From contig NZ_SLYA01000005.1 in NCBI RefSeq assembly GCF_004340965.1, forward strand, positions 62,001 through 126,000: 64,000 bases of DNA, given 5' to 3'. Below, one piece after another: positions 1 through 8,285 of the stretch. The notes below the pieces were generated by a model, which was not told the DNA's origin, ran no database searches, and saw only the letters and a list, made by a program, of their open reading frames with translations. Source of the stretch: Sphingomonas sp. PP-CE-1A-559 (GTDB lineage: Bacteria; Pseudomonadota; Alphaproteobacteria; Sphingomonadales; Sphingomonadaceae). Both the position numbers and the translations under genes were made by a program. Every line of letters begins with the position of its first letter. Position 1 is the first letter of the stretch.

Positions 1-1
1 G

Positions 2-310
2 TCGCTGACGGCTCTGGTTCGCCAGATCGCGCAGAATGCGGGTCATGACGGTGCGGTGGTTTCGGGCAAGCTGCTCGACGGCAACGACACGTCGATCGGC
101 TTCAACGCCGCGACCGACACGTACGAGAACCTGGTGGAAGCCGGCGTGATCGATCCGACCAAGGTCGTCCGCACCGCGCTGCAGAACGCAGCATCGGTCG
201 CAGGCCTCCTGATCACGACCGAAGCGGCCGTGAGCGAAATGGCCGAAGACAAGCCCGCCATGCCCATGGGCGGCGGCGGCATGGGCGGCATGGGCGGCAT
301 GGACTTCTGA
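2..310 (+). CDS. groEL: Chaperonin GroEL, 3' end only
   Basis: This is the last 102 codons of the 60-kDa chaperonin, which folds proteins in the cytosol as a double heptameric ring with GroES. The reading frame is open from the window edge. It carries the conserved C-terminal equatorial-domain segment ([13 protein letters not shown], then [20 protein letters not shown] and [11 protein letters not shown]) and the typical flexible GGM-repeat tail ending GGMGGMDF. The start and the upstream groES lie outside the window. A strong hairpin terminator follows about 140 bases downstream. The identity is certain; only the extent is partial. Confidence 0.97.
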   Translation, partial: SLTALVRQIAQNAGHDGAVVSGKLLDGNDTSIGFNAATDTYENLVEAGVIDPTKVVRTALQNAASVAGLLITTEAAVSEMAEDKPAMPMGGGGMGGMGGMDF

Positions 311-449
311 TCCGCAGGGCGGCCGTAGCCAATCTGGCTACGGACTCGCCCAAGGACGGCCGGCGGGTCGACGGCGCAAGCCACCGATCCCGTCCGACGA
401 AAGCAGCGGCTTCGCCGATGCTCGGTTCCAGCCAAACACCGACCAAAGC

Positions 450-483
450 AAAGGGCCGGGGAGCAATCCCCGGCCCTTTGTTT
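450..483 (+). terminator. Rho-independent-type terminator of groEL
   Basis: A perfect 13-bp stem (AAAGGGCCGGGGA, loop gcaa, TCCCCGGCCCTTT) is followed by GTTTG. It lies between groEL and the Uma2 gene and reads as a strong GC-rich hairpin with a short T-rich tail. Confidence 0.85.
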
Positions 484-511
484 GTCCGCCGACAAGTGGT
501 AAAACACACCC

Positions 512-1075
512 ATGCGGCACGATCCCCTCTACAAGAAGATCACGGTCGACGAGTTCCTCGCAATCGACTTCGGCACGGACCGCAAGTTCGAGCTGGTCGA
601 CGGCGTCATCCGCATGATGACCGGCGGCACCCCCGCGCATTCCCGCGTAGCCACTAACATCCTCGTATTCCTAGCCGGGAAGCTCCGCGGTACGGGATGC
701 CGAGCGTACAACTCCGACATGGGTGTGCGGGTCAATGACACCGATCTGCGCTACCCCGACGTCAGCGTCTTTTGCGGGAATCCGGCAACTCGCGAACGCG
801 AAGAACAGCGCGTATTCAACGATCCCCAAGTGATTTTTGAAGTTCTCTCCGGCTCGACCGCGAAGGTAGATCAAGGCGCAAAGCTCGCCGAATATCGCGA
901 ACTCGCATCGGTCGACACCATCGTCTTCGCCGACCCCGAAAACGAACTGACCCGCGTCGTCCAGCGCCTCGGACCAACGACCTGGCGCGACGACGTGTTC
1001 GCTCAGCCGCACGACGTGATCTTGCCGTCACTAAACCTGACGATCCCCCACACCGAAATCTTCGCGCGCGACTGA
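512..1075 (+). CDS. Uma2 family endonuclease (DUF820, PD-(D/E)XK fold)
   Basis: The 187-residue protein matches the Uma2 / DUF820 family, which has a PD-(D/E)XK restriction-endonuclease-like fold and mostly unknown targets. Visible marks are the N-terminal YKKITVDEFLAIDF segment, FELVDGVIRMM, the core RYPDVSVF that holds the metal-binding Asp, and VIFEVLSGST, which supplies the acidic residue of the second strand. Length is usual for the family. It stands alone between groEL and a convergent gene, with no methylase or toxin-antitoxin partner next to it. It begins only 32 bases after the groEL terminator. The family call is firm; the substrate is unknown. Confidence 0.85.
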   Translation: MRHDPLYKKITVDEFLAIDFGTDRKFELVDGVIRMMTGGTPAHSRVATNILVFLAGKLRGTGCRAYNSDMGVRVNDTDLRYPDVSVFCGNPATREREEQRVFNDPQVIFEVLSGSTAKVDQGAKLAEYRELASVDTIVFADPENELTRVVQRLGPTTWRDDVFAQPHDVILPSLNLTIPHTEIFARD

Positions 1076-1080
1076 AGCCG

Positions 1081-1956
1081 CTACTTCGCTGCCGCAGCCC
1101 CCTCCGCGGCAATCTGGTCCAGCGCACGCCACACCACCGGCGCGATGTGGCTCAAGTCGAAGCTATGATACGCCTCGCCGTCGATCGGCACGACCAACGC
1201 CTTGCCACCAGCCGCCGCGCGCAACCGCTCCGCTGCGGCGAACGGCACGACCTCGTCCTTGCGGCCGTGCATCACCAGCACCGGCACCGTCACGCGACGA
1301 ATAGCCGCAAAATTGTCGAACGCCGCTGCATACAGGCCACGCTCCAGGCCAGGCACGAACCGCTCGAAAGAGTCGAACGCGCCGAGTGTCACGACCCCGT
1401 CGAGGCATTTTCCAGCCGATGTATCCGCAGCCACGTGCAACGCCACTGCGGCGCCGAGTCCGTCACCAAACAGGAAGTGCTTGCCGTCTGGCACCAGCCG
1501 TTCCGCCAAATCCACGAACGCGCGGCCACCTTGGTACAGTCCGCGTTCGTCCGGAACACCCGGATTATCGCCATAGCCTCGATACGACGCGACGAGCACG
1601 CCGCGGCCGTCACGCGCGAAGGCCTGCGCTGCCTTCGCCGCGATGTCGCGATTGCCCGCACGTCTTGGGACATAGATCAGCACCGCGCCGCCCGGTGTTT
1701 CCGGCGGCCAGAACCAGCCCTGCAAATGAACTCCGTCAGCCGCGATTGCTTCGACCAGCCTCGGCGTCCGTCCGGTCCATGTCGGCGTCGTTGCGAGCGG
1801 GGCAGGCTGGTACAGCGAACGGCCAACCGGATTGACGCAACCGGCGAGCATCGTGGACAGTATCGCCGCCGCAATCAGTGGAAATCCGCCCCGCCTTAGG
1901 CGTTGCTTTTCCTCCACGCGAAGGCCCAGCCTGGCGTTTGCCGCAGCATCGATCAT
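1081..1956 (-). CDS. Lipoprotein of alpha/beta hydrolase fold, nucleophile serine missing
   Basis: The 291-residue protein has a basic N-region, a hydrophobic stretch and a textbook lipobox (LAGC, Cys40), so it is probably a lipid-anchored envelope protein. The rest follows the alpha/beta hydrolase pattern of the YfhR/ABHD13 type: VLIYVPRRAGNR, LVASYRGYGDNPG, an elbow FLFGDGLGAAVALHVA near residue 162, HGRKDEVVPF with the acid, and EAYHSFDLSH with the histidine. The elbow reads GDGLG where GxSxG is expected, so the serine position (166) is Gly. This suggests a non-canonical or inactive enzyme. The 40-residue pre-lipobox region is long, so a start further in (for instance a GTG at about codon 14) is possible. 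It is convergent with the Uma2 gene. Confidence 0.75.
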   Translation of the reverse strand: MIDAAANARLGLRVEEKQRLRRGGFPLIAAAILSTMLAGCVNPVGRSLYQPAPLATTPTWTGRTPRLVEAIAADGVHLQGWFWPPETPGGAVLIYVPRRAGNRDIAAKAAQAFARDGRGVLVASYRGYGDNPGVPDERGLYQGGRAFVDLAERLVPDGKHFLFGDGLGAAVALHVAADTSAGKCLDGVVTLGAFDSFERFVPGLERGLYAAAFDNFAAIRRVTVPVLVMHGRKDEVVPFAAAERLRAAAGGKALVVPIDGEAYHSFDLSHIAPVVWRALDQIAAEGAAAAK

Positions 1957-2077
1957 CGCACCCTCTCTATTTGCGCCGATACTAAGATCTGCTCGTCGAT
2001 TGGGCTCCAGAAATTCTTTCCAATTCAGGGGTTTGTAATTCAGTTTCCTCCGCTCTCACGCGGAAGGTGCAACGGTC

Positions 2078-3094
2078 ATGGGTTCGCGCTACCATCGCGC
2101 CATGACCGCAGGACGCATCGATCAGTTGACCGAAGCCCAACGCGCCTGTCTCCGGCTCGTACTGACCCATCACAACTCGAAGGAGATCGCGCTGATCGTC
2201 GGCGTATCGCCGTCCGCGATCGACAAGCGGATCGAGCGTGCGATCCAGATCTTGGGCGTCGGCACGCGGTTCGAGGCGGCCCGTCGGCTGCAGGACCACG
2301 AGCGCGGTGGGGCCGACGACGCCCTGCTCGTCCGCGACCGCCTTCCGTCCTACCCTGACGTCCGTGCCGAGCCAGCATCACCTTCCGAACCGACCGCCGC
2401 ATACGAACGGCTACCATCCGAACCACTCGACGTTCCCCCCGGCCTCTCCAAGCCTGCAAGTAGTGATCAGAGCGAGCCGCGGGGGTTTGTTCGCCGCTTC
2501 CTCGGGTTATCCGGTGGCAGCGGATCGACGGGGGTGGCGCGCAACCGGTTTTCGATCGGCGACAGGATATTTCGACTGCTCGCACTCATGGGACTGATCG
2601 CCGTCACGTCGATGGCGGTCGTCAACATGGCGATGACGTTGACGACGCTGTTACGCTCGAACCGAGATCAGAGCGCTCCCGTACACGGCGCCGCAACGTC
2701 GGTGCCCAGGGGAGGAATTTCGATGTTGAGAGAACGCCGCCGCGCTGCCGACAGGGTAGCCAATGACTTTCTCGAAGCAGAGGCTGCGGTCGACAAGGCC
2801 GCGATGCTCACCGCTTCGTGCATGGCGACGCTGATGCAGCAACGCGTCGCTGCTAACCTGCCGCTCGGCACCGGCGCCGCGGCGTTGCAGATGGTTTCGC
2901 AGGCGTCGTTCGAGATGGTCGCCGTCCGGCAGCGCTTCATCGAAGCGCACCGTGCGTTGGTCGATGTCCGAACCGAGATCGGTCTCGGCCAGTTCTACGG
3001 CTACGGCGATACCGCGGAATGCCCGCCGAACGAGGGCGCACTGCGGCTTGCAACCGACTTCGACGCCCCGGTTCATCTGGCCGCGGTCGCCTGA
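2078..3094 (+). CDS. LuxR-type HTH protein with one transmembrane segment, unknown role
   Basis: The 338-residue protein begins with a GerE/LuxR-type helix-turn-helix (about residues 18-70; LTEAQRACLRLVL, SKEIALIVGVSPSAIDKRIE). A low-complexity Pro/Ser-rich linker (about 75-160) follows, then one hydrophobic segment (about 164-191), then a roughly 145-residue C-terminal part that would face the periplasm if the HTH is cytosolic. This layout suggests a membrane-anchored transcription factor. GGAAGG lies 10 bases before the chosen ATG; another ATG lies 24 bases in. It heads a three-gene cluster with a small membrane protein and a winged-helix protein. I do not recognise the C-terminal domain. 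Confidence 0.7.
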   Translation: MGSRYHRAMTAGRIDQLTEAQRACLRLVLTHHNSKEIALIVGVSPSAIDKRIERAIQILGVGTRFEAARRLQDHERGGADDALLVRDRLPSYPDVRAEPASPSEPTAAYERLPSEPLDVPPGLSKPASSDQSEPRGFVRRFLGLSGGSGSTGVARNRFSIGDRIFRLLALMGLIAVTSMAVVNMAMTLTTLLRSNRDQSAPVHGAATSVPRGGISMLRERRRAADRVANDFLEAEAAVDKAAMLTASCMATLMQQRVAANLPLGTGAAALQMVSQASFEMVAVRQRFIEAHRALVDVRTEIGLGQFYGYGDTAECPPNEGALRLATDFDAPVHLAAVA

Positions 3095-3126
3095 ACGACC
3101 GACTGACGGTCCTGCGGAGGTAAGAG

Positions 3127-3585
3127 TTGGATCGGGTCTGGGTTTTCTACGCGATACAGTTGACCGCATCCGGCTATGCGCTCTTCAGGGGCGGGGCGCC
3201 GGAGCGGTTGACGGGCCTGGCCCTGTTGCTGGCAGCGCTCTCCACCAGCGTCATTCAGCGCGACATTCCGGTATTGTTCGCCGGAATGGAGGTCGGTGTC
3301 ATGGTCGTCGACCTGATCCTGCTCGTCGTGATGATCATGATCACGTTGCATGCCGATCGCTTCTGGCCAGCCTGGGTCACCGCGCTCCACGCATTGGGGA
3401 CGGGGGCTCATCTGGCCAAGGCGGTCAGCCCCGATGTCATCCGGCTCGTCTATGCCGTCCTCTCTGCCGTCTGGAGCTATCCCATCGTTCTGCTTCTCGT
3501 GATCGGGACGGTCAGGCATTCGCGGCGGATCCAGGCGCAGGGCTGGGATCTCGACTGGAGCCGTCAGGACCGCACGATCCGATAA
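3127..3585 (+). CDS. Small multi-pass membrane protein, unknown function
   Basis: The 152-residue protein appears to have four to five hydrophobic segments (for example LTGLALLLAALSTS, VDLILLVVMIMITL and YPIVLLLVIGTV) and a basic C-terminal tail. The start is TTG, supported by GGAGG six bases upstream; no ATG lies nearby in frame. It starts 32 bases after the membrane-anchored HTH gene and is followed after 19 bases by a winged-helix gene, so the three probably form one transcript. No family is recognised. A role as membrane partner of the HTH protein is inference from position only. Confidence 0.65.
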   Translation: MDRVWVFYAIQLTASGYALFRGGAPERLTGLALLLAALSTSVIQRDIPVLFAGMEVGVMVVDLILLVVMIMITLHADRFWPAWVTALHALGTGAHLAKAVSPDVIRLVYAVLSAVWSYPIVLLLVIGTVRHSRRIQAQGWDLDWSRQDRTIR

Positions 3586-3604
3586 GCGAATTCGGAAGAC
3601 GTTT

Positions 3605-4006
3605 ATGACCTACGCACTTGCCATGGCGCCGATCAACATCGCCAAGCGCGCGACGCCGTTCGCCGTATCGGATACCGTTCTGGTCGATATGGCCCGGCGG
3701 CTGTACGAACTCCGCAAGGTCCGGGATGCGATGCTCGGCGACGCGCTGTTCTCGGAACCTGCCTGGGACATCCTGCTCGACCTGTTCATCTCGGAACACG
3801 AGCAGCGCCGGCTGAGCGTCTCGGCGGTCTGCATCGGCGCGCGGGCGCCATCGGCCACCGCGCTACGCTATCTGACGATGTTGCAGGATGCCGACCTGGT
3901 CGAACGCATTCGCGACGCGCGCGACGGCCGCCGATCGCACGTTCAGTTAACCGCGCTCGGTCGACTGCGCATGACGAACCTGCTGGGTCGCCTGATCGAC
4001 GCGTAG
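3605..4006 (+). CDS. Winged-helix (MarR-like) DNA-binding protein
   Basis: The 133-residue protein has the helix pattern of a MarR-type winged helix: WDILLDLFISE, then SATALRYLTMLQDADLVERI as the recognition region, then DGRRSHVQLTALGRLRM as the wing. The dimerising helices are short compared with typical MarR proteins of 140-160 residues. GGAAG precedes the ATG. It is the third gene of a tight cluster with a membrane-anchored HTH protein and a small membrane protein, so two different DNA-binding folds sit with one membrane protein. A possible terminator hairpin follows 18 bases after the stop. Confidence 0.7.
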   Translation: MTYALAMAPINIAKRATPFAVSDTVLVDMARRLYELRKVRDAMLGDALFSEPAWDILLDLFISEHEQRRLSVSAVCIGARAPSATALRYLTMLQDADLVERIRDARDGRRSHVQLTALGRLRMTNLLGRLIDA

Positions 4007-4024
4007 CCGGGCAGGAAAACGCTC

Positions 4025-4059
4025 AGGGCAGGTCGCCTCAGAGAGACCGAACCTGCCCT
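4025..4059 (+). terminator. Probable terminator hairpin after the HTH cluster
   Basis: A perfect 9-bp stem AGGGCAGGT / ACCTGCCCT encloses a 17-base loop that itself contains GGTC...GACC. No run of T follows, so this is a hairpin with likely rather than certain terminator function. Confidence 0.5.
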
Positions 4060-4613
4060 TCGTCGGGCCCTAACGTGCCGCCGCCGGCTGGTGTGGCGTC
4101 ACGATCTGTGCGGTGCGCCTAGTTGGTCGCGGTTGACTTTCTGTGTGATGCGCCCGGGCGGTCGCGGCTGACTTGACGTCGGGGCCTTCGCCTGGTGGCG
4201 CATCGGCCAGCGCGATCGAGCGAAATGATGATCCGGACGATGTTCGGCGCATACGGCTCGATCGCGACGAGGCTTCCGTTTTAGGTCGCGCGTTGCGAGC
4301 GGATCGGCCTTCGCCTGCATCATGAGTGCCGACGTCAGGCACGTGCCCGTCAACAAGAAGCGCGCGGCAGAAAGGAGGGGCGGCATAGGATCGCATCTTG
4401 CGTCAGCACCGGCTGCGCAGGCGCCGTGCTCATGCGCAACCATGCTCAGCTTGCAGTCGGAATGCGAGATATCGCGTGGTGGTATATCGGCTTGGAATGC
4501 GCGAACCGGACAGAGAGCAATGTGACCGGTTGGAAGGCGGCGATGTAGCTCGGGGGTAGGCTAGTTGCTGCCGATGGGGCATGGCGTCCCCGTCTAACGA
4601 GGTGAGCGAACAT
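4060..4613. other. About 550 bases without a convincing gene
   Basis: Short frames here lack protein-like composition and ribosome sites. Two imperfect 35-base tandem units start at 4114 and 4149, both beginning TGCGCC and both containing GGTCGCGG(T/C)TGACTT. The promoter of the FAD-protein/nhaA pair is expected in the last part. No other structure was recognised. Confidence 0.5.
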
Positions 4614-6008
4614 ATGGACGACCGAGCGACGATGCCGCGGATTGCGGGGCCCGAGGATCATGTCGTCGTCGTCGGGGGCGGGTTCTCCGGCGCATTGTTT
4701 GCGGTCAACCTGATGCGGCATGAGGGGCCGCGCGTGACCTTGATCGAGCGGCGCGATCGGCAGCTTGCGCGGGGCGTCGCGTATAGTGCCGCGCATCCCG
4801 ATCACTTGCTCAACGTCCGTGCGGGCAACATGAGTGCGCTGCCCGACGATCCCGATCACTTCGTCCGCTGGCTGGAGGCGCACGGCAAGGGCGACCGCAA
4901 GACCTTCGTGCCCCGCACGACCTATGGCGCGCATCTGCGCGAACTGCTCGATGCGGCGATCGCGGAATCGGATGGCCGGCTGGTGCATGTCGAGGGCGAG
5001 GTCTGCGCGATCGATCCGGTCGAACGCGACGGGGTGACGCTGACGATGGCGGATGGGCGCAAGATCGCGGCCGACACCGCGGTGCTCGCGCTCGGCAACC
5101 TGCCACCGCATACCCCGCCGGGGCTGAAGCCGGACATGCTGCCGACCGGTGTCTATTACGCGGACCCGTGGGCGGCCAATCTCGCCGAGGGACTGGGCGC
5201 GGACGACACCGTCGTGCTGGTCGGAACCGGGCTGACCGCGATCGACGCGGCGTTGCTGCTCGATGCGCAGGGGTTCGCCGGGCATATCCTGGCGACGTCG
5301 CGGCGCGGACTGTCGCCGCGGCGGCACGTCGATGGCGCGCCGGCGCACCGCGGCGTCTCGGACAAACCGCAGGGTGGGCTGACCGACCTCGTCCGCCATG
5401 TCCGCGCGCGAGCCGCCGAAGACGGCTGGCGCTGCGCAGTCGACGAGCTTCGCCCGGTCACGCAGATGCTGTGGGCCGCGGCGTCGCAGGAGGTGCGCGG
5501 GCGCTTCCTTCGCCATTTGCGGCCCTATTGGGACGTCCATCGCCACCGCCTGGCGCCTGCGGTTGCGGACCGTGTCGAGGCGCTCGTCGCGACCGGGCGG
5601 CTGAGCTTCGCAGCGGGAAAGATCGTATCTGCCGACGCCGACGGGACGCAGGCGAAGCTGACATGGCGGCCACGCGGCGAGACCGACCCGGTCGTCACGC
5701 GCGCCGCGCGGATCGTCAATTGCACCGGACCGCAGGGCGACCTGTTGCGGTCGGAAGAGCCGCTCGTGAAGCACCTGCTCGCGGCCGGTGCGATCCGCCC
5801 CGATCCGCTTCGGCTCGGCGTCGACGTCGATGCGCAGTCACGCACGATCCGTGCCGATGGGACGCCCGACGACCGGATCCACTGCATCGGGCCGATGACC
5901 CGCGGCGGATTGTGGGAAGTCGTCGCGGTACCCGATATCCGCGTCCAGAGCTGGGATCTCGCGCGCCGCCTGTCCAACGCGCAATGGGTTGGCGGCGAAG
6001 GTCTTTGA
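4614..6008 (+). CDS. FAD/NAD(P)-binding protein (NAD_binding_9 type oxidoreductase)
   Basis: The 464-residue protein has two dinucleotide-binding fingerprints, DHVVVVGGGFSGALFAVNL at the N-terminus and TVVLVGTGLTAIDAALLL near the middle. These are typical of the FAD-NAD(P)-binding family related to flavin monooxygenases and hydroxyacylglutathione-type oxidoreductases of unknown substrate. The motif YSAAHPDHLLNVRAGNMSAL near residue 60 is characteristic of this family. The start at 4614 is preferred because GAGGTGAG lies seven bases upstream; an ATG at 4581 has no such site. Its stop codon overlaps the TTG start of nhaA, which implies translational coupling. The substrate is not inferable. Confidence 0.8.
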   Translation: MDDRATMPRIAGPEDHVVVVGGGFSGALFAVNLMRHEGPRVTLIERRDRQLARGVAYSAAHPDHLLNVRAGNMSALPDDPDHFVRWLEAHGKGDRKTFVPRTTYGAHLRELLDAAIAESDGRLVHVEGEVCAIDPVERDGVTLTMADGRKIAADTAVLALGNLPPHTPPGLKPDMLPTGVYYADPWAANLAEGLGADDTVVLVGTGLTAIDAALLLDAQGFAGHILATSRRGLSPRRHVDGAPAHRGVSDKPQGGLTDLVRHVRARAAEDGWRCAVDELRPVTQMLWAAASQEVRGRFLRHLRPYWDVHRHRLAPAVADRVEALVATGRLSFAAGKIVSADADGTQAKLTWRPRGETDPVVTRAARIVNCTGPQGDLLRSEEPLVKHLLAAGAIRPDPLRLGVDVDAQSRTIRADGTPDDRIHCIGPMTRGGLWEVVAVPDIRVQSWDLARRLSNAQWVGGEGL

Positions 6009-7132
6009 CTGCGATCCGGCGCTTTTTCTCGGGTGATGCGGCGGGCGCCATCGTGCTGCTCGCGGCGGCGATAGCGGCGCTGATCGTCGCAAATTCGCCG
6101 TTCGCGCCAACCTACTTCGCGACACTGCACCACGCAGTCGGCGGGATGAGCGTCCATCACTGGATCGACGACGGCGCGATGGCGCTGTTCTTCCTGCTGA
6201 TCGGGCTGGAGGTGAAGAGCGAGTTCGTCTCGGGGCATCTCTCGACCTGGGGCGAGCGGATCATGCCCGGTGCGGCGGCGCTCGCGGGCATGGCGGTGCC
6301 GGCGGGCCTCTATGTGCTCGTCAACATGGGTACGCCCGCCAATCTGCGTGGCTGGGCGATCCCGGCGGCAACCGACATCGCGTTCGCGCTCGGCATCCTG
6401 GCCCTGCTCGGGTCGCGCGTACCGACCTCGTTGAAGATACTGCTGACGGCGATCGCGGTGATCGACGACCTACTCGCGATTCTCGTCATCGCGGTGTTCT
6501 ACACTGGTCATATCGCGCTGCTGCCGTTGCTTGCGGCGGGCTTGGGGCTGGGCGTGCTCGTCATCATGAACCTGTCGGGCGTGCGGTCGCTGGTGCCGTA
6601 TCTGCTGATCGGCGTCGGCATCTGGTACGGTGTTCTGCTGTCGGGTGTGCATGCGACGCTCGCCGGTGTGGCGGTCGCGTTCACGATCCCGCTACGGACG
6701 GGAGACGGCCAGCCGCCGCTGAAACGTCTCGAACACGCACTCCAGCCCTGGTCGAGTTTCCTGATCGTGCCGGCGTTCGGGTTCGCCAACGCCGGCATCG
6801 CGTTCGGCGGGATGGTGGCGTCGGACGTGATCGCGCCGCTGCCGGTCGGGATCATGCTGGGACTGTTCCTCGGCAAACAGATCGGCATCTTCGCGACGAT
6901 CCGCGGTCTCGTGACGTTCCGGCTAGCCGAGGCGCCCAGGAACGCGAGCTGGACGCAGGTGTACGGCATGGCGGTGCTGTGCGGGATCGGCTTCACGATG
7001 AGCCTGTTCATCGGTGGCCTCGCCTTCGCCGGCGCACCGCACGCGATGGACGCGGTGAAGGTCGGCGTGTTCGCGGGTTCGATCCTGTCGGGCGTCGCCG
7101 GCTGGCTGATCCTTCGCCGCACAGCACAGTGA
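6005..7132 (+). CDS. nhaA: Na+/H+ antiporter NhaA
   Basis: This inner-membrane antiporter of 375 residues exchanges two protons for one Na+ (or Li+) and works in sodium and alkaline-pH tolerance. Family marks are the N-terminal IRRFFSGDAAGAIVL segment, ALFFLLIGLEVKSEF, PAATDIAFALGIL, the paired ion-binding aspartates in AVIDDLLAILVIA, and GIGFTMSLFIGGLAF near the end. Length is close to the usual 380-390. The only start near the conserved N-terminus is a TTG at 6005, whose last bases form the TGA of the preceding FAD gene (TTGA overlap). A longer in-frame opening upstream is a shadow of that gene. Confidence 0.93.
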   Translation: MTAIRRFFSGDAAGAIVLLAAAIAALIVANSPFAPTYFATLHHAVGGMSVHHWIDDGAMALFFLLIGLEVKSEFVSGHLSTWGERIMPGAAALAGMAVPAGLYVLVNMGTPANLRGWAIPAATDIAFALGILALLGSRVPTSLKILLTAIAVIDDLLAILVIAVFYTGHIALLPLLAAGLGLGVLVIMNLSGVRSLVPYLLIGVGIWYGVLLSGVHATLAGVAVAFTIPLRTGDGQPPLKRLEHALQPWSSFLIVPAFGFANAGIAFGGMVASDVIAPLPVGIMLGLFLGKQIGIFATIRGLVTFRLAEAPRNASWTQVYGMAVLCGIGFTMSLFIGGLAFAGAPHAMDAVKVGVFAGSILSGVAGWLILRRTAQ

Positions 7133-7162
7133 GCCAGTGATGCTGATCGGCACTGAGCAGGC

Positions 7163-7267
7163 ACTACCCCGGCGGAGGCCGGGGCCCAGTTGGGCAACGA
7201 TGCTATCGACGGGTGCGCTTTGTTACAGCGACCTTTCCACCTGGGCCCCGGCCTCCGCCGGGGTGGT
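7163..7267. repeat. Mirrored REP-like element, family R1, copy 1
   Basis: Two arms (CCCCGGCGGAGGCCGGGG with GCCCAG, and the reverse complement near 7240) flank a unique centre of about 50 bases. Each arm can fold alone and the two arms can pair with each other. The same design and arm sequence recur at 12291, 27165, 30656 and 41256. It lies between nhaA and the porin gene. Confidence 0.9.
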
Positions 7268-7425
7268 GCATCTTTGCCAGTACGGTAGCCGTCGATAATT
7301 CCGACAATACTACGCGAAACATATGCTCCGGCCGGCAATCGATCTCGAATTGCTACGTCACCGGAGCCTAATTGCCAGTCCTCGCGAACCGCCATCCTTC
7401 CGGCGGTACGCGCATGGGGACCGCA

Positions 7426-8274
7426 ATGCACATTCTTCGTTTCGCCGCCGCCGCCGGACTTCTCGCCGGTATCGCCACGCCCGCGTTCGCACAGGACACC
7501 GCGCCGCCGTCTCCGGTAACCGTCTCCGGTTCGGTGACGCTCGCGACCGACTACCGCCTGCGCGGCGTGTCGCAGTCGGACAAGGACGGCGCGATCCAGG
7601 GCGGACTGACGATCGCGCACCAGAGCGGCGTGTATGTCGGCGCGTGGGGCTCGAACCTGTCGGGCTGGGGCAGTTTCGGCGGCTCGAACATGGAGCTCGA
7701 CCTGATCGGCGGCTACAAGCACAAGCTCAGCCCCAGTGCGACGATCGATGTCGGGCTGACCTGGTACATGTATCCGGGCGGCGCATCGAAGACCGATTAC
7801 GCCGAGCCCTATGTGAAGCTGAGCGGCACGACCGGTCCGGCGACGCTGACCGCGAGCGCCTTCTATGCGCCGAAGCAGCAGGCGCTCGGCAAATGGTATC
7901 GCACCGGCGCCGATGCCGCCGCGGGCGTCTACACCGACGCGGGCGACAAGAAGGACAATCTGTACCTTACCGGCGACGGCGCATTCGCGCTTCCCGGCAC
8001 GCCGGTCACCGCCAAGGCGCATATCGGCCATAGCTGGGGCAATGACGGCCTCGGCCCCAACGCGACCAGCGCGGCGCCGACCGGCGACTATTGGGATTGG
8101 TCGCTCGGTGCGGACACTACGTATAAAAACCTGACGCTGAACGTGAGCTATGTCGACACCGACATCACGCGTCGCAGTGCCGCATATCTCCAGCCGAGCT
8201 TCAGCCACGGCCAGGACGGAACCGGATCGATCGCCGACGGCACGATCGTCGCCTCGCTCACCGCCGCCTTCTGA
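7426..8274 (+). CDS. TorF family putative porin
   Basis: The 282-residue protein starts with a clear Sec signal (MHILRFAAAAGLLAGI, cut after AFA-QD). The mature protein has alternating-strand composition and the family motif VTLATDYRLRGVSQSDKDGAIQGG, followed by GVYVGAWGSNLS and MELDLIGGYK, which marks the TIGR02001/TorF family of outer-membrane porins. It ends in a hydrophobic strand closed by Phe (VASLTAAF), as barrel proteins do. GGGGA lies five bases before the chosen ATG; two upstream in-frame ATGs lack a site. It ends 11 bases before the kdp operon begins, so a role in outer-membrane passage for the Kdp system is a reasonable inference. Confidence 0.85.
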   Translation: MHILRFAAAAGLLAGIATPAFAQDTAPPSPVTVSGSVTLATDYRLRGVSQSDKDGAIQGGLTIAHQSGVYVGAWGSNLSGWGSFGGSNMELDLIGGYKHKLSPSATIDVGLTWYMYPGGASKTDYAEPYVKLSGTTGPATLTASAFYAPKQQALGKWYRTGADAAAGVYTDAGDKKDNLYLTGDGAFALPGTPVTAKAHIGHSWGNDGLGPNATSAAPTGDYWDWSLGADTTYKNLTLNVSYVDTDITRRSAAYLQPSFSHGQDGTGSIADGTIVASLTAAF

Positions 8275-8285
8275 AGGATCGACCG

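Noticed and set aside
4099..4443. 114-codon minus-strand frame (MVAHEHGACAAGADARC...) with a weakly signal-like segment
   Set aside because: No ribosome site, poor composition, overlaps tandem units, and no homologous pattern recognised.
4446..5774. 442-codon open frame on the minus strand opposite the FAD-protein gene
   Set aside because: Arg/Gln/His-rich shadow translation of a gene with clear Rossmann motifs on the plus strand; no ribosome site or domain.
5168..6004. Long in-frame extension upstream of nhaA
   Set aside because: Low-complexity Arg/Ala/Pro text from reading the FAD gene in another frame; NhaA starts at the TTG at 6005.
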